Below are positions 45,269 through 53,538 of a stretch of DNA of 64,000 nt, piece after piece. The stretch covers positions 1 to 64,000 of the forward strand of contig NZ_JAGQDF010000009.1 of NCBI RefSeq assembly GCF_018069875.1. The letters run 5' to 3'. A model generated the notes under the pieces. The model was not told the DNA's origin, did no database searches, and saw nothing but the letters and a program-made list of their open reading frames with translations. This stretch comes from Ideonella alba. Its GTDB lineage: Bacteria; Pseudomonadota; Gammaproteobacteria; Burkholderiales; Burkholderiaceae_C. The stretch's first letter is position 1; every line of letters starts with the position of its first letter. A program made the position numbers and the translations under genes.

Positions 45269-46150
45269 ATGAGCGCCCGCATCGAGGCCGCCTGGCGCCG
45301 CGCCTGCGCCTGGGACGTGGCCGCCCGCAAGCCCGGCAACGTCAGCCATGCCAGCGACGGCCACCGCATGACGGCCGCGCAGTTCCTGGACAGCGCCGAC
45401 GCCGCGGCCGCCGCGCTGGCCCGCCCGGGCGGGTCGGTGGGCGAGGGCATCGAGGCGGCGGTCGACGCCACCTGGGCGCGGGTGGGCTGCAACACCAACC
45501 TGGGCATCGTGCTGCTGTGCGTGCCGCTGGCCCAGGCCTGGCGGCGCCTGCCCGCCGGTGCGGCCGATCACACCGCGCTGCGCCTGGCGCTGGGCGCAGT
45601 GCTGGCCGGGCTGACGCCGCAGGACAGCGCCGCGGCCTACCGCGCCATCCGCCGGGCCAATCCGGGCGGTCTGGGCCATGCCGACGACGAGGACGTGCAC
45701 CAGGAACCCACGCTGGACCTGCGCGCCGCGATGAGCCTGGCCGCTGACCGCGACCGCATTGCCCGCCAGTACCGCGACGGCTTTGCCGAACTGTTCAGCC
45801 TGGGCCTGGACGCGCTGGGCGAGGCCGACCTGGGCGTGGGTGCGCCGCAGGGTCCGCGCGAAGACGCCGCCGCCGAGGCGGTGCAGCGCGTCTTCCTGGC
45901 CTGGCTGGCCTCGGCGCCCGATGCACATATTGTCCGCAAGCACGGTGCGGCGGTGGCACAGTGTGTCATGAACGATGCCAGTCGGTGGCTGCAGCGCCCC
46001 GCCGCCGGGCGCAGTCTGGACGCCGATCCGGGCTGGCGCGCCTGGGATGAGCAGCTGAAACAGCAGGGCATCAACCCCGGCACCAGCGCCGATCTCACCG
46101 TGGCCACGCTGTTCCTGCACGGTCTGATCGACCGCCGCGGGGCACCCTAG
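45269..46150 (+). CDS. CitG/MdcB-like triphosphoribosyl-dephospho-CoA synthase homologue
   Basis: A 293-residue protein of the CitG family, which in citrate and malonate lyases attaches ribose-triphosphate to dephospho-CoA. Family motifs are WDVAARKPGNVSHASDG, VGCNTNLGIVLLCVPLA and NPGTSADLTVATLFLHGL. No lyase genes exist here. Instead it lies between the RimK-like ligase and fae, the position of an uncharacterised CitG-like gene in other methylotroph H4MPT clusters. A transfer of a phosphoribosyl-type group during H4MPT assembly is a reasonable guess. Function should be considered unknown. Confidence 0.85.
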   Translation: MSARIEAAWRRACAWDVAARKPGNVSHASDGHRMTAAQFLDSADAAAAALARPGGSVGEGIEAAVDATWARVGCNTNLGIVLLCVPLAQAWRRLPAGAADHTALRLALGAVLAGLTPQDSAAAYRAIRRANPGGLGHADDEDVHQEPTLDLRAAMSLAADRDRIARQYRDGFAELFSLGLDALGEADLGVGAPQGPREDAAAEAVQRVFLAWLASAPDAHIVRKHGAAVAQCVMNDASRWLQRPAAGRSLDADPGWRAWDEQLKQQGINPGTSADLTVATLFLHGLIDRRGAP

Positions 46151-46183
46151 GGATAGCCCGGGGCGCCCGGCGCCCCGACGTGG

Positions 46184-46202
46184 CATGGAACGTGATTCCA
46201 TG
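46184..46202. promoter_or_regulatory. Dyad CATGGAA-N5-TTCCATG upstream of fae
   Basis: Perfect 7-base arms (46184-46190 and 46196-46202) around CGTGA, 65 bases before the fae start, in the only sizeable gap of this operon. A GC-rich hairpin GGGGCGCCCGGCGCCCC lies just before it and may damp read-through from the CitG-like gene. Together they suggest that fae has its own regulated promoter. No regulator is assigned. Confidence 0.5.
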
Positions 46203-46267
46203 TTGACCAGCGCCGGCGGATGAGCCCCGGCGTCGTCAACACAGGAACAGCACAGGAGACTGACAAT

Positions 46268-46777
46268 ATGGCCAAGATCGATCGCATGCTGGTGGGCGAA
46301 TCGCTCGTGGGCGATGGCAATGAGGTGGCTCACATCGACCTCATCATCGGCCCGCGTGGCAGCGCCGCTGAAACCGCGTTCGCGAACTGCCTGACCAACA
46401 ACAAGGACGGTTTCACCTCGCTGCTGGCGGTGGTGGCCCCGAACCTGCTGTGCAAGCCGGCAACCGTGATGTTCAACAAGGTCACCATCAAGGGCGCCAA
46501 GCAGGCCGTCCAGATGTTCGGCCCGGCCCAGCGTGGCGTCGCCATGGCGGTGGCCGACTGCGTCGAGGATGGCACCATCCCCGCCGACGAAGCCGACAAC
46601 CTGTTCATCTCGGTCGGCGTCTTCATCCACTGGCTGGCCGAAGACGACAAGAAGATCCAGGACTACAACTACGCTGCGGTCAAGGAGTCGATCAAGCGCG
46701 CCGTCGCCGGCACGCCGACCGCCGCGGAAGTGGTGGCCAAGAAGGGTGGCGCGTCGCACCCGTTCGCCGCCAACTGA
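46268..46777 (+). CDS. fae: Formaldehyde-activating enzyme
   Basis: A 169-residue Fae that condenses formaldehyde with H4MPT to methylene-H4MPT. The catalytic His is present (His22 in [15 protein letters not shown], matching His17 of the Methylobacterium enzyme), and [19 protein letters not shown] and [14 protein letters not shown] follow as expected. The ATG at 46268 has an AGGAGA ribosome-binding site; the ORF is open 16 codons further up, but without such a site. Last gene of its run, followed by a strong terminator. Fae is usually very abundant, which suits the good ribosome-binding site and separate promoter signals. Confidence 0.97.
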   Translation: MAKIDRMLVGESLVGDGNEVAHIDLIIGPRGSAAETAFANCLTNNKDGFTSLLAVVAPNLLCKPATVMFNKVTIKGAKQAVQMFGPAQRGVAMAVADCVEDGTIPADEADNLFISVGVFIHWLAEDDKKIQDYNYAAVKESIKRAVAGTPTAAEVVAKKGGASHPFAAN

Positions 46778-46872
46778 CCTGCTTGAGGCCGCCGCCTGTC
46801 TGGCAGGCGCGGCCCGCGTTGCGAGCACGCAAGGGGGCCTTGCGAGCGCCCGGGGGTCATCCGGGTTGCATG

Positions 46873-46903
46873 ACCGGTCAGCACCGCTGACCGGTTCTTT
46901 TTT
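46873..46903 (+). terminator. Intrinsic terminator after fae
   Basis: ACCGGTCAGC and GCTGACCGGT form a perfect 10-bp stem with a 3-base loop, followed by TTCTTTTTT. It ends the mptG-to-fae transcript. Confidence 0.92.
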
Positions 46904-46928
46904 GCGCCCTGCGCGCTCCTTGCCGATG

Positions 46929-46956
46929 AAAAAGGGCCCCGCATCTGCAGGGCCCC
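46929..46956 (-). terminator. Intrinsic terminator after folB (minus strand)
   Basis: Read on the minus strand, GGGGCCC, a short spacer and GGGGCCC form a GC stem followed by TTTTT, 22 bases past the folB stop. It faces the fae terminator, so the two convergent transcripts are insulated from each other. Confidence 0.75.
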
Positions 46957-46977
46957 GGAGGCGTCAGGGCGAGCCGT

Positions 46978-47460
46978 TCAGGACTTGGCCGGCACCATGC
47001 CCGAGCCGATCCAGCGCAGCACCTGGGCGCTGCGGCCACCGGCGGCGCGCGACGAGGCGGCACCGGCGCGGCGCTCGATCTGCACGCCCACCGCATCGAG
47101 GTCCTCGAACTTGTTCGGCTTCACCACCTTGACCCGCACCCACTGGGCACCGAAATCGTGGATCAGCATCTGCGCAATCTGCTCCGCCAGTGCTTCGAGC
47201 AGCGTGACACCATGGTGAAGCATCAGGCCGTGCAGGCGTTCACGCACCACGCTGTAGTCGATGGTGTCGGCGATGCGGTCGCTGTCGCAGGCGTCGGCGT
47301 GCGGCACGCCGGCGTGCAGGTCGATCACCAGCGGCTGCGGGCGATGCAGTTCGTTGTCGTGGATGCCGATCACGGTCTGCACGCGCAGGCCTTCGATGAA
47401 GATCAGGTCCAGGGCCTGGGGTTCGGCGGTGCCGTGGGCTTGGGGCAGGGCGGCAAGCAT
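46978..47460 (-). CDS. folB: Dihydroneopterin aldolase-like protein (FolB)
   Basis: A 160-residue FolB-type aldolase, which converts dihydroneopterin to hydroxymethyl-dihydropterin, a step shared by folate and methanopterin synthesis. FIEGLRVQTVIGIHDNELHRPQPLVIDL is the family start with the conserved Glu, DTIDYSVVRERLH the middle, and VKVVKPNKFEDLDAVGVQIER carries the catalytic Lys. It is about 40 residues longer than usual, with a tail ending SGMVPAKS. Lying inside the H4MPT island, it probably serves that pathway rather than folate. Transcribed alone, towards fae. Confidence 0.88.
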   Translation of the reverse strand: MLAALPQAHGTAEPQALDLIFIEGLRVQTVIGIHDNELHRPQPLVIDLHAGVPHADACDSDRIADTIDYSVVRERLHGLMLHHGVTLLEALAEQIAQMLIHDFGAQWVRVKVVKPNKFEDLDAVGVQIERRAGAASSRAAGGRSAQVLRWIGSGMVPAKS

Positions 47461-47684
47461 GTCGGGGGATGTCTCCGGTCGGGTTCCTGGTTCCAGGGTT
47501 CGGCGGTGTCGAGGCAAGTTCCAAGCCACCGGCGGCACCGGCGTTTATCGGCTGGCCGGGCCTTGATTTCAGTCCATCAACATCGGGGGTTTCACCGGCG
47601 TGGTCGTTACTGCGGTAGCGCCACAATCCGGAATGGCGCCCAAACTGTCGGGAGCCCGTCCTCGTGAAACAGGGAGATTTTCCC

Positions 47685-49694
47685 ATGAGCCTCGTCCTGC
47701 CTCGTTCCGACGGCCACGCCGACCATGTGTTCGATGTGGTGCGCAGCGGCCAGCACGACGACCCGAACGACATCGTCGCGCGCTCCTGGAGCCGCTGCCT
47801 CAACGAATACCGCCTGCACCCCGACCGGCCGCGCGAGCTGCCGGTGCTGCCGGCCAAGACGCTGGAAGAGCGCCTGTCGCGCATGGCCGACGTCATCGAC
47901 TGCGCGCGCTACGAGATGACCTCGCTGTACCAGCAGCTCTCCGACGGCGAGACCGCGGTGGTGCTGACCGACACCGAGGGCGTGATCCTGCACATGGTGA
48001 CCTCGGCCGATTTCGCCTCGCAGGTGGAGCCGATGGGCCTGCGCGTGGGCGCCATCTGGAGCGAGAACACCGCCGGCACCAACGGCATGGGCACCTGCCT
48101 GGCCTCGGGCGCACCGGTGTCGGTGCGCCGCGAAGACCACTTCTTCACCGCCTTCACCGGTCTGACCTGCTCGGCCGTGCCGGTCTATGACCCGGCGGGC
48201 GAACTGTGCGCGGTGCTGGACGTCTCCAGCCGCAGCTCGATGATGCAGCAGCACCTGCTGGTGCTGCTGGGCATGACCGCGCGGATGATCGAGAACCGGC
48301 TGATCGACCGGCGCTTTCGCAGCGCCCACCCGGTGCACTTCCACAGCCGGCCCGAATTCGTCTACACCCTGCACGAAGGCCGCCTGGCGGTGTCCGAGGA
48401 CGGCCGCATCCTGGCTGCCAACCGCAGTGCGCTGTTCCAGCTGGGCATGACCTCGGTGGCCGAGATCCGCGCGCGCCGCGTGGAGGACCTGTTCCAGTCC
48501 AGCCTGGACGACATGGTGCAGCGCAGCGTGTCCTCGTCCTTCCACCCGATCGTCACCTACCGCGCCAATGCGGCGCACCGCTTCTTCGCGGTGGCCCGCC
48601 GCCCGGCCGAGGATGCCCGTGCGGGCGGGGCGATGACGGTGATGCCCGCACCCACGCCCGGTGCACGACCGGCCGCCGCGGCCCGTGCCGCGCTGCCGCG
48701 CCCGGGCAGCGGCGGGGTGTCCACCTTTGCTGATCCGCGCCTGGCCCAGCAGCTGGGCACGGCGCGCCGCGTGATCGGCCGCCAGACGCCCATCCTGCTG
48801 TGCGGCGAGACCGGCTCCGGCAAGGAGGTCTTCGCCCGCGCCGTGCACGAGGCCAGCCCGCACAGCGGCGGCGCCTTCGTGGCCATCAATTGCGCCAGCC
48901 TGCCCGAGAGCCTGATCGAGGCCGAGCTGTTCGGCTACCGCGCCGGCGCCTTCACCGGCGCGCAGCGCACCGGTCGGCGCGGCAAGATCCTGCAGGCCGA
49001 CGGGGGCACGCTGTTCCTGGACGAGATCGGCGACATGCCGCTGGACCTGCAGGCGCGGCTGCTGCGGGTGCTGGAGGAGCGCCAGGTCACGCCGCTGGGC
49101 ACCGAGGAGGTCCACGACGTCAATTTCCAGCTGATCAGCGCCAGCCACCGCAACCTGCTGGCCCTGGTCGATGAAGGCCTGTTCCGCGAGGACCTGTACT
49201 ACCGCCTGGCCGGCGTCGAGCTGGACCTGCCGCCGCTGCGCGAGCGCAGCGACAAGCGCGAGCTGATCCGCAACCTGCTGCAGACCGAGGGCGGCACCGA
49301 ATGCAGCCTCAGCCCCGAGGCCGAGCGTCTGCTGCTGAACCATCCCTGGCCCGGCAATGTGCGCCAGCTGCGCCATGTGCTGCGCTCGGCGGTGGCGCTG
49401 GCCGACGCCCAGCAGATCGGCGTCGAGCACCTGCCCAGCCTGCGCTCCCAGCGCGGTGCGCCGCCCGCGGACACCGTGGTGCAACCCGCGGTGCCGGTCG
49501 TGCCCGCCGAAGAGCCGGCCGACGAGCTGCCCCGCCTCAACCCGATCCAGGCCAACGAACGCCAGGTGCTGCTGCAGCTGCTGGAGCATCATCGCTGGAA
49601 CGTCAGCAACGTCGCCAAGGCGCTTGATGTCAGCCGCAACACCCTCTACCGCAAGCTCCACAAGCTCCACATCCGGATCTCCCATCCCGGCTGA
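47685..49694 (+). CDS. AcoR-like sigma-54-dependent transcription activator
   Basis: A 669-residue activator. An N-terminal sensory GAF region has [20 protein letters not shown] and a PAS-like part includes [20 protein letters not shown]; the AAA+ domain has Walker A GETGSGKE, the sigma-54 contact loop GAFTGA, and Walker [12 protein letters not shown]; a Fis-type HTH ends it ([20 protein letters not shown]). AGGGAG 8 bases before the ATG at 47685 fixes the start over an in-frame one at 47664. AcoR relatives respond to small alcohols or ketones, so this is a candidate regulator for methanol or C1 genes. I found no convincing -24/-12 promoter nearby. Confidence 0.9.
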   Translation: MSLVLPRSDGHADHVFDVVRSGQHDDPNDIVARSWSRCLNEYRLHPDRPRELPVLPAKTLEERLSRMADVIDCARYEMTSLYQQLSDGETAVVLTDTEGVILHMVTSADFASQVEPMGLRVGAIWSENTAGTNGMGTCLASGAPVSVRREDHFFTAFTGLTCSAVPVYDPAGELCAVLDVSSRSSMMQQHLLVLLGMTARMIENRLIDRRFRSAHPVHFHSRPEFVYTLHEGRLAVSEDGRILAANRSALFQLGMTSVAEIRARRVEDLFQSSLDDMVQRSVSSSFHPIVTYRANAAHRFFAVARRPAEDARAGGAMTVMPAPTPGARPAAAARAALPRPGSGGVSTFADPRLAQQLGTARRVIGRQTPILLCGETGSGKEVFARAVHEASPHSGGAFVAINCASLPESLIEAELFGYRAGAFTGAQRTGRRGKILQADGGTLFLDEIGDMPLDLQARLLRVLEERQVTPLGTEEVHDVNFQLISASHRNLLALVDEGLFREDLYYRLAGVELDLPPLRERSDKRELIRNLLQTEGGTECSLSPEAERLLLNHPWPGNVRQLRHVLRSAVALADAQQIGVEHLPSLRSQRGAPPADTVVQPAVPVVPAEEPADELPRLNPIQANERQVLLQLLEHHRWNVSNVAKALDVSRNTLYRKLHKLHIRISHPG

Positions 49695-50307
49695 GGGCCG
49701 CGAGCGCATCGACGCCGTCGACGAGGCGGCCGGCCTGGAGGACGCGCCCAGGCGCTCGCGCTTTGCCTGGTGCGTGACCGGCTCGGGCCATTTCCTGGAA
49801 GAGTCGATGGCGCTGGCCGCGCGGCTGCCGCAGTGCGACCTGTTCCTGTCGGCCGCGGCCGAAGAGGTACTGCCCATCTACGGCTACCACCTGGACGCGC
49901 TGCGCCAGCGCCACAAGCTGTTCCGCGACAAGACCGCCAGCGCGGTGCCGGTGGGCGCGCTCTACACCGACGTCTACCACACGGTGATCGTCGCCCCGGC
50001 CACCAGCAACACCGTGGCCAAGTGCGCCTACGGCTTCAGCGACACGCTGCCCACCAACATGTTCGCCCAGGCCGGCAAGCTGGGCATTCCCGGCATCGTG
50101 TTTGCTTGCGATACCGAGCCGGTGGTGGTCACCAAGGCGCCCCATGATTGGGTCATGCTGCGGCCGCGGCGCGTCGAGCTGGAGAATGTCGAGCGCCTGC
50201 GCGGCATCGACCATGCGCAGGTGGTCTGCTCGCCCGATGAACTGGAACAGGCCCTGACCCGGCGACTGGCTGAACTGCACCTCGCGTGGAACACATCGTC
50301 TTCCTGA
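49627..50307 (+). CDS. dmrB: DmrB/AfpA-type flavoprotein, dihydromethanopterin reductase candidate
   Basis: A flavodoxin-like flavoprotein of the archaeoflavoprotein/DmrB group. The core starts at [15 protein letters not shown] and continues with [32 protein letters not shown], the FMN- and Ser/Thr-rich block of this family. DmrB proteins reduce dihydromethanopterin to its tetrahydro form, the last step of H4MPT synthesis. The start is a problem: the first in-frame ATG is 49627, inside the regulator gene by 68 bases, giving 226 residues with a 45-residue tail that does not look conserved. A GTG within VTGSG would cut the fold. Overlaps the next gene by 22 bases. Confidence 0.8.
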   Translation: MSAATPSTASSTSSTSGSPIPAEGRERIDAVDEAAGLEDAPRRSRFAWCVTGSGHFLEESMALAARLPQCDLFLSAAAEEVLPIYGYHLDALRQRHKLFRDKTASAVPVGALYTDVYHTVIVAPATSNTVAKCAYGFSDTLPTNMFAQAGKLGIPGIVFACDTEPVVVTKAPHDWVMLRPRRVELENVERLRGIDHAQVVCSPDELEQALTRRLAELHLAWNTSSS

Positions 50308-51689
50308 CCGGCCACCTGGCCGAGGCCTCGCTGCAGCGGGTGCTGCAGTCCTTGAACAGCACCGCGGGCGAGGCGCCCTTCACCTGGGAAACGCGTGACG
50401 TGGGCGTGCAGGTGGCGGCGCTGATGACCGCCGACATGATCCGCCGCCGTGTGCCCGCGCCGCTGCCCGGCGCCGACCGCATCCTGGTGCCAGGCCGCTG
50501 CCGCGGCGATGTCGAGGGCTTGTCGGCCCACTTCGGCGTGCCGGTGCAGCGCGGCCCCGATGAGTTGAAGGACCTGCCGCAGCACTTCAAGCGAGCGGCC
50601 CAGGCGGTGGATCTGTCGAAGCACCGCACCCGCATCTTTGCCGAGATCACCGACGCGCCGCGCCTGAGCGTGGCCGAGATCGTCGAGCGCGCCCGCGCCC
50701 TGGTGGCCGACGGCGCCGACGTGATCGACCTGGGCGGCCTGCCGGCCACGCCTTTCGGGCACCTGGCCGAGTCGGTGCAGGCGCTGAAGGCCGAGGGCTG
50801 GCAGGTCAGTGTCGACAGCCAGGACACCGACGAGCTGCTCACCGGCGGCCGCGCCGGTGCCGACTACCTGCTGAGCCTGAAGGCCGACACCCTGTGGGTG
50901 GCCGACGAAGTGGCGTCCACGCCCATCCTGATCCCCCGCGAGCCGGCCGACGAGGCCAGCCTGGACGCCGCGATCGCCGGCATGCGCGCGCGCGGCCGGC
51001 CCTTCCTGGCCGACCCCATCCTCGACCCCATCCCCTACGGCTTCACTGCGTCCATCGTGCGCTACCACGCGCTGCGCCAGCGCCACCCGGAGGTGGCCAT
51101 CATGATGGGCACCGGCAACCTGAGCGAGCTCACCGAGGCCGACACCAGCGGTATGCACGCGCTGCTGCTGGGCATCTGCGCCGAGCTGGACGTGGCCGCG
51201 GTGCTGACCACCCAGGTCAGCCTGCATGCGCGACGCGCGGTGCGCGAGGTGGATGCCGCTCGGCGCATCATGCACGCCGCCGCCACGCTGCCGGCGCTGC
51301 CCAAGGGCCTGAGCCCGCTGCTGGCCACGGTGCACGAGCGCCACCCCTGGCCCGACACCCCCGAAGAGATCGCCGCCACGGCGGCCCAGGTGCGCGACCC
51401 GAACTTCCGCATCCAGGTCAGCCAGCGCGGCCTGCACGTCTACAACCGCGACGGCCTGCGCGAGTCCACCGAGGCCTTCGCGCTGTGGCCGCAGCTGGGT
51501 CTGCAAGGCGATGGCGGCCATGCCTTCTACATGGGCGTGGAGCTGGCCCGCGCCGAGATCGCCTTCCAGCTGGGCAAGCGCTATGTGCAGGACCGGCCGC
51601 TGGACTGGGGCGTGGCCTGGCAGCCCACGATCGACAATGAGCAATGCGCCCCTGGCCCGACCCGGGTGAAGCGCGACACCGATGCCTGA
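50286..51689 (+). CDS. DUF6513 / dihydropteroate-synthase-like protein of H4MPT synthesis
   Basis: A 467-residue protein. The N-terminal third ([20 protein letters not shown]) is the DUF6513-type domain, and the rest resembles dihydropteroate synthase (DGADVIDLGGLPATPF, PFLADPILDPIPYGFTASIVRY, MMGTGNLSELTEADTSGMHA). This architecture is found in methanogens and H4MPT methylotrophs and is proposed to join the hydroxymethylpterin to the ribofuranosyl-aminobenzene product of MptG, taking the place of FolP. Overlaps dmrB upstream and the DUF447 gene downstream by a few bases. Reaction assigned by analogy. Confidence 0.86.
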   Translation: MEHIVFLTGHLAEASLQRVLQSLNSTAGEAPFTWETRDVGVQVAALMTADMIRRRVPAPLPGADRILVPGRCRGDVEGLSAHFGVPVQRGPDELKDLPQHFKRAAQAVDLSKHRTRIFAEITDAPRLSVAEIVERARALVADGADVIDLGGLPATPFGHLAESVQALKAEGWQVSVDSQDTDELLTGGRAGADYLLSLKADTLWVADEVASTPILIPREPADEASLDAAIAGMRARGRPFLADPILDPIPYGFTASIVRYHALRQRHPEVAIMMGTGNLSELTEADTSGMHALLLGICAELDVAAVLTTQVSLHARRAVREVDAARRIMHAAATLPALPKGLSPLLATVHERHPWPDTPEEIAATAAQVRDPNFRIQVSQRGLHVYNRDGLRESTEAFALWPQLGLQGDGGHAFYMGVELARAEIAFQLGKRYVQDRPLDWGVAWQPTIDNEQCAPGPTRVKRDTDA

Positions 51690-52257
51690 ACTGATCTACG
51701 AGTGCGTCGTCAGCACCACCGACGCCACCGGCCGCCCGCACCTCGCGCCCATGGGCGTGCGCTACCGCGCCGATGACCGCGTGCTGCTGATGCCCTTCAA
51801 GCCCTCCACCACGCTGGACAACATCCTTGCCACCGGCGTGGCCGGCCTGAACGTGCTGACCGACACGCGCGTCTTTGCCGGCTGCGTCACCGGCCGGCGC
51901 GAATGGCCGCTGCTGCCGATGCAGCGCCTTGGCGGCCTGCGCCTGAGCGCGGCGCTGCGCCACCAGGAGCTGCAGCTCGAGTCGGTCAGCGACGACCCGC
52001 AGCGCCCCGTGCTGACTCTGCACGCGGTCCACAGCGTGGACCACGCGCCTTTCCTGGGCCTGAACCGCGCGCAGGCGGCGGTGCTGGAAGGCGCGGTGCT
52101 GGTCAGCCGCCTGCACCTGCTGCCGGCCGACAAGATCGACACCGAGATGGCCTACCTGCAGATCGCGATCGACAAGACCGCTGCGCCGGCCGAGCTGGAG
52201 GCCTGGGGCTGGTTGCGTGAGGCGATTGCCGCGCACCGCGCCGGGAGCCTGGCATGA
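51682..52257 (+). CDS. DUF447-family protein of the H4MPT cluster
   Basis: A 191-residue protein of the DUF447 family, shared by methanogens and H4MPT-using bacteria. Its N-terminus (LIYECVVSTTDATGRPHLAPMGV) resembles the split-barrel flavin-binding fold of pyridoxamine oxidase-like proteins, so an FMN-dependent step is possible. It overlaps both neighbours (8 bases with the DUF6513 gene, 4 with mfnB). The function is not known; its constant company suggests a role in making methanopterin or methanofuran. Confidence 0.82.
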   Translation: MPELIYECVVSTTDATGRPHLAPMGVRYRADDRVLLMPFKPSTTLDNILATGVAGLNVLTDTRVFAGCVTGRREWPLLPMQRLGGLRLSAALRHQELQLESVSDDPQRPVLTLHAVHSVDHAPFLGLNRAQAAVLEGAVLVSRLHLLPADKIDTEMAYLQIAIDKTAAPAELEAWGWLREAIAAHRAGSLA

Positions 52258-52955
52258 CCCGGGTGCTGGTCAGCGTGCGCGATGCCGTCGAGGCGCAGGT
52301 GGCCGCTGCCGCCGGCGTGCCCTTCATCGACCTGAAGGAGCCCTCGCGCGGTGCGCTGGGCGGGCTGGACCCGGCGGTGATCGCGCGCATCGTGGCCCAG
52401 CTGCGCACCTGTGCGCCCCAGGCGGTGGTCAGCGCCACGATCGGCGACTGGCCCGCCGAGGCGGCTGACGAGGTGGCAGCCCGTTGCCGCGCCGTGGCCG
52501 CCACCGGCGTGGACCACGTCAAGGCCGGCGTGGTGCCGGGTGGGGCGGCGCTGGCGCTGCTGCGCCAGCTCGATGCGCTGCGCCGCACCGAGGGCCTGCC
52601 GATCGTGCCGGTGCTGGTGGCCGACGATGGCGTGCCCTGGGCGCTGGTGGACGCGGCGCTGGCCGCCGGCTTCGAGCTGCTGATGCTGGACACCGTGGAC
52701 AAGCGCGGCGGCAGCCTGCTGCAGCGCTGCGCGCCGGCCGATCTGCAGCGCTTTGTCGCTGCCAGCCGGGCGGTGCGCGCGCGTCCTGGCCTGGCCGGCG
52801 CACTGCGCGCCGAGGACTGGCCGCAGCTGGCGGCACTGGCGCCGGATTTCGCCGGTTTCCGCTCGGCGGTGTGCGCCGGCGACCGCGCCGGCACGCTCAG
52901 CGCCGAGCGCCTGTCGGCACTGCTTCGGATGTCCGCTGGGGCCGCTCAGGCCTGA
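52254..52955 (+). CDS. mfnB: (5-formylfuran-3-yl)methyl phosphate synthase (methanofuran)
   Basis: A 233-residue TIM-barrel protein matching MfnB (DUF556), which builds the furan ring of methanofuran from two glyceraldehyde 3-phosphates. The active-site segments are FIDLKEPSRGALGG (Lys28, Asp26) and MLDTVDKRGG (Lys150), corresponding to the two catalytic lysines reported for the methanogen enzyme. It is the last gene of the regulator-dmrB-DUF6513-DUF447 run and its end overlaps the convergent mfnE gene by 10 bases. The identity is strong; the bacterial methanofuran analogue may differ in its side chain. Confidence 0.88.
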   Translation: MTRVLVSVRDAVEAQVAAAAGVPFIDLKEPSRGALGGLDPAVIARIVAQLRTCAPQAVVSATIGDWPAEAADEVAARCRAVAATGVDHVKAGVVPGGAALALLRQLDALRRTEGLPIVPVLVADDGVPWALVDAALAAGFELLMLDTVDKRGGSLLQRCAPADLQRFVAASRAVRARPGLAGALRAEDWPQLAALAPDFAGFRSAVCAGDRAGTLSAERLSALLRMSAGAAQA

Positions 52956-53527
52956 CCCAGCAGCAACCCGCGCGCCTCGGGCCACTGGCCCACGTTGAGC
53001 ACATCGATCGGGAAGGCCACCGGCCCGAGCCGGTCCATGAAGCCCTCGTCGATCACCTCGCGGCGGTGCAGGCTGTCCAGGTCCTCGCCGTCGATGTCGC
53101 AGCTCTTGACCAGCAGCAGGCGCTCGGCATTCAGGCGCAGCGCCAGGTCCAGCGCGATGCTGTCGCCGGTCACGGCCCAGTTGGTGTTCGCGTCAGGCAC
53201 CTGGCGCACCAGCTCCAGTGGCGACCACACCACGGTGCGCGCCTGACGCAGCGTGCGCACGATGTCGGCCTCGCGCTCCACCAGTTGCAGCGCGGGCTGC
53301 AGGCCGCACATCAGCCAGGCGTTCTGGGCCATCGCCAGCACCGCCATGTTGTGCGCCGGCAGGTCGTCGAACTGCCAATGCGCCTGCAGCCGGCGCACTT
53401 CCTCGGCCAGGCCACCGCCACCGGGCACGATGATGACCCGGCCGCCCCCCAGCAGCGCCAGGCCATCCAGCCAGTCGCGCAGGCCGGCGCTTGCGTTGAG
53501 ACTGCCTCCGAGCTTGACCACCCACAT
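52946..53527 (-). CDS. mfnE: Amino-acid-kinase-fold protein, MfnE-like furan phosphate kinase
   Basis: A 193-residue amino acid kinase-fold protein. VVKLGGSL at the very start and VIIVPGGGGLAEEVRRL are the phosphate-binding loops; VTGDSIALDLALRLNAERLLLVKSCDIDG is the typical mid block. In methanogens MfnE phosphorylates aminomethylfuran-methyl phosphate to its diphosphate, and with mfnB, mfnF and mfnD alongside that role is likely here. The frame is open upstream in the mfnF shadow, but the kinase motif sits at residues 3-10 from the ATG at 53527, which fixes the start. Third gene of the leftward mfnD-mfnF-mfnE run. Confidence 0.85.
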   Translation of the reverse strand: MWVVKLGGSLNASAGLRDWLDGLALLGGGRVIIVPGGGGLAEEVRRLQAHWQFDDLPAHNMAVLAMAQNAWLMCGLQPALQLVEREADIVRTLRQARTVVWSPLELVRQVPDANTNWAVTGDSIALDLALRLNAERLLLVKSCDIDGEDLDSLHRREVIDEGFMDRLGPVAFPIDVLNVGQWPEARGLLLGQA

Positions 53528-53538
53528 GGTGCTTCTCC

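Noticed and set aside
46181-46200. Sigma-54 promoter upstream of fae (TGGCATGGAACGTGATTCCA)
   Set aside because: The GG is not followed by GC at the -12 spacing, so the match fails; the dyad is the better description.
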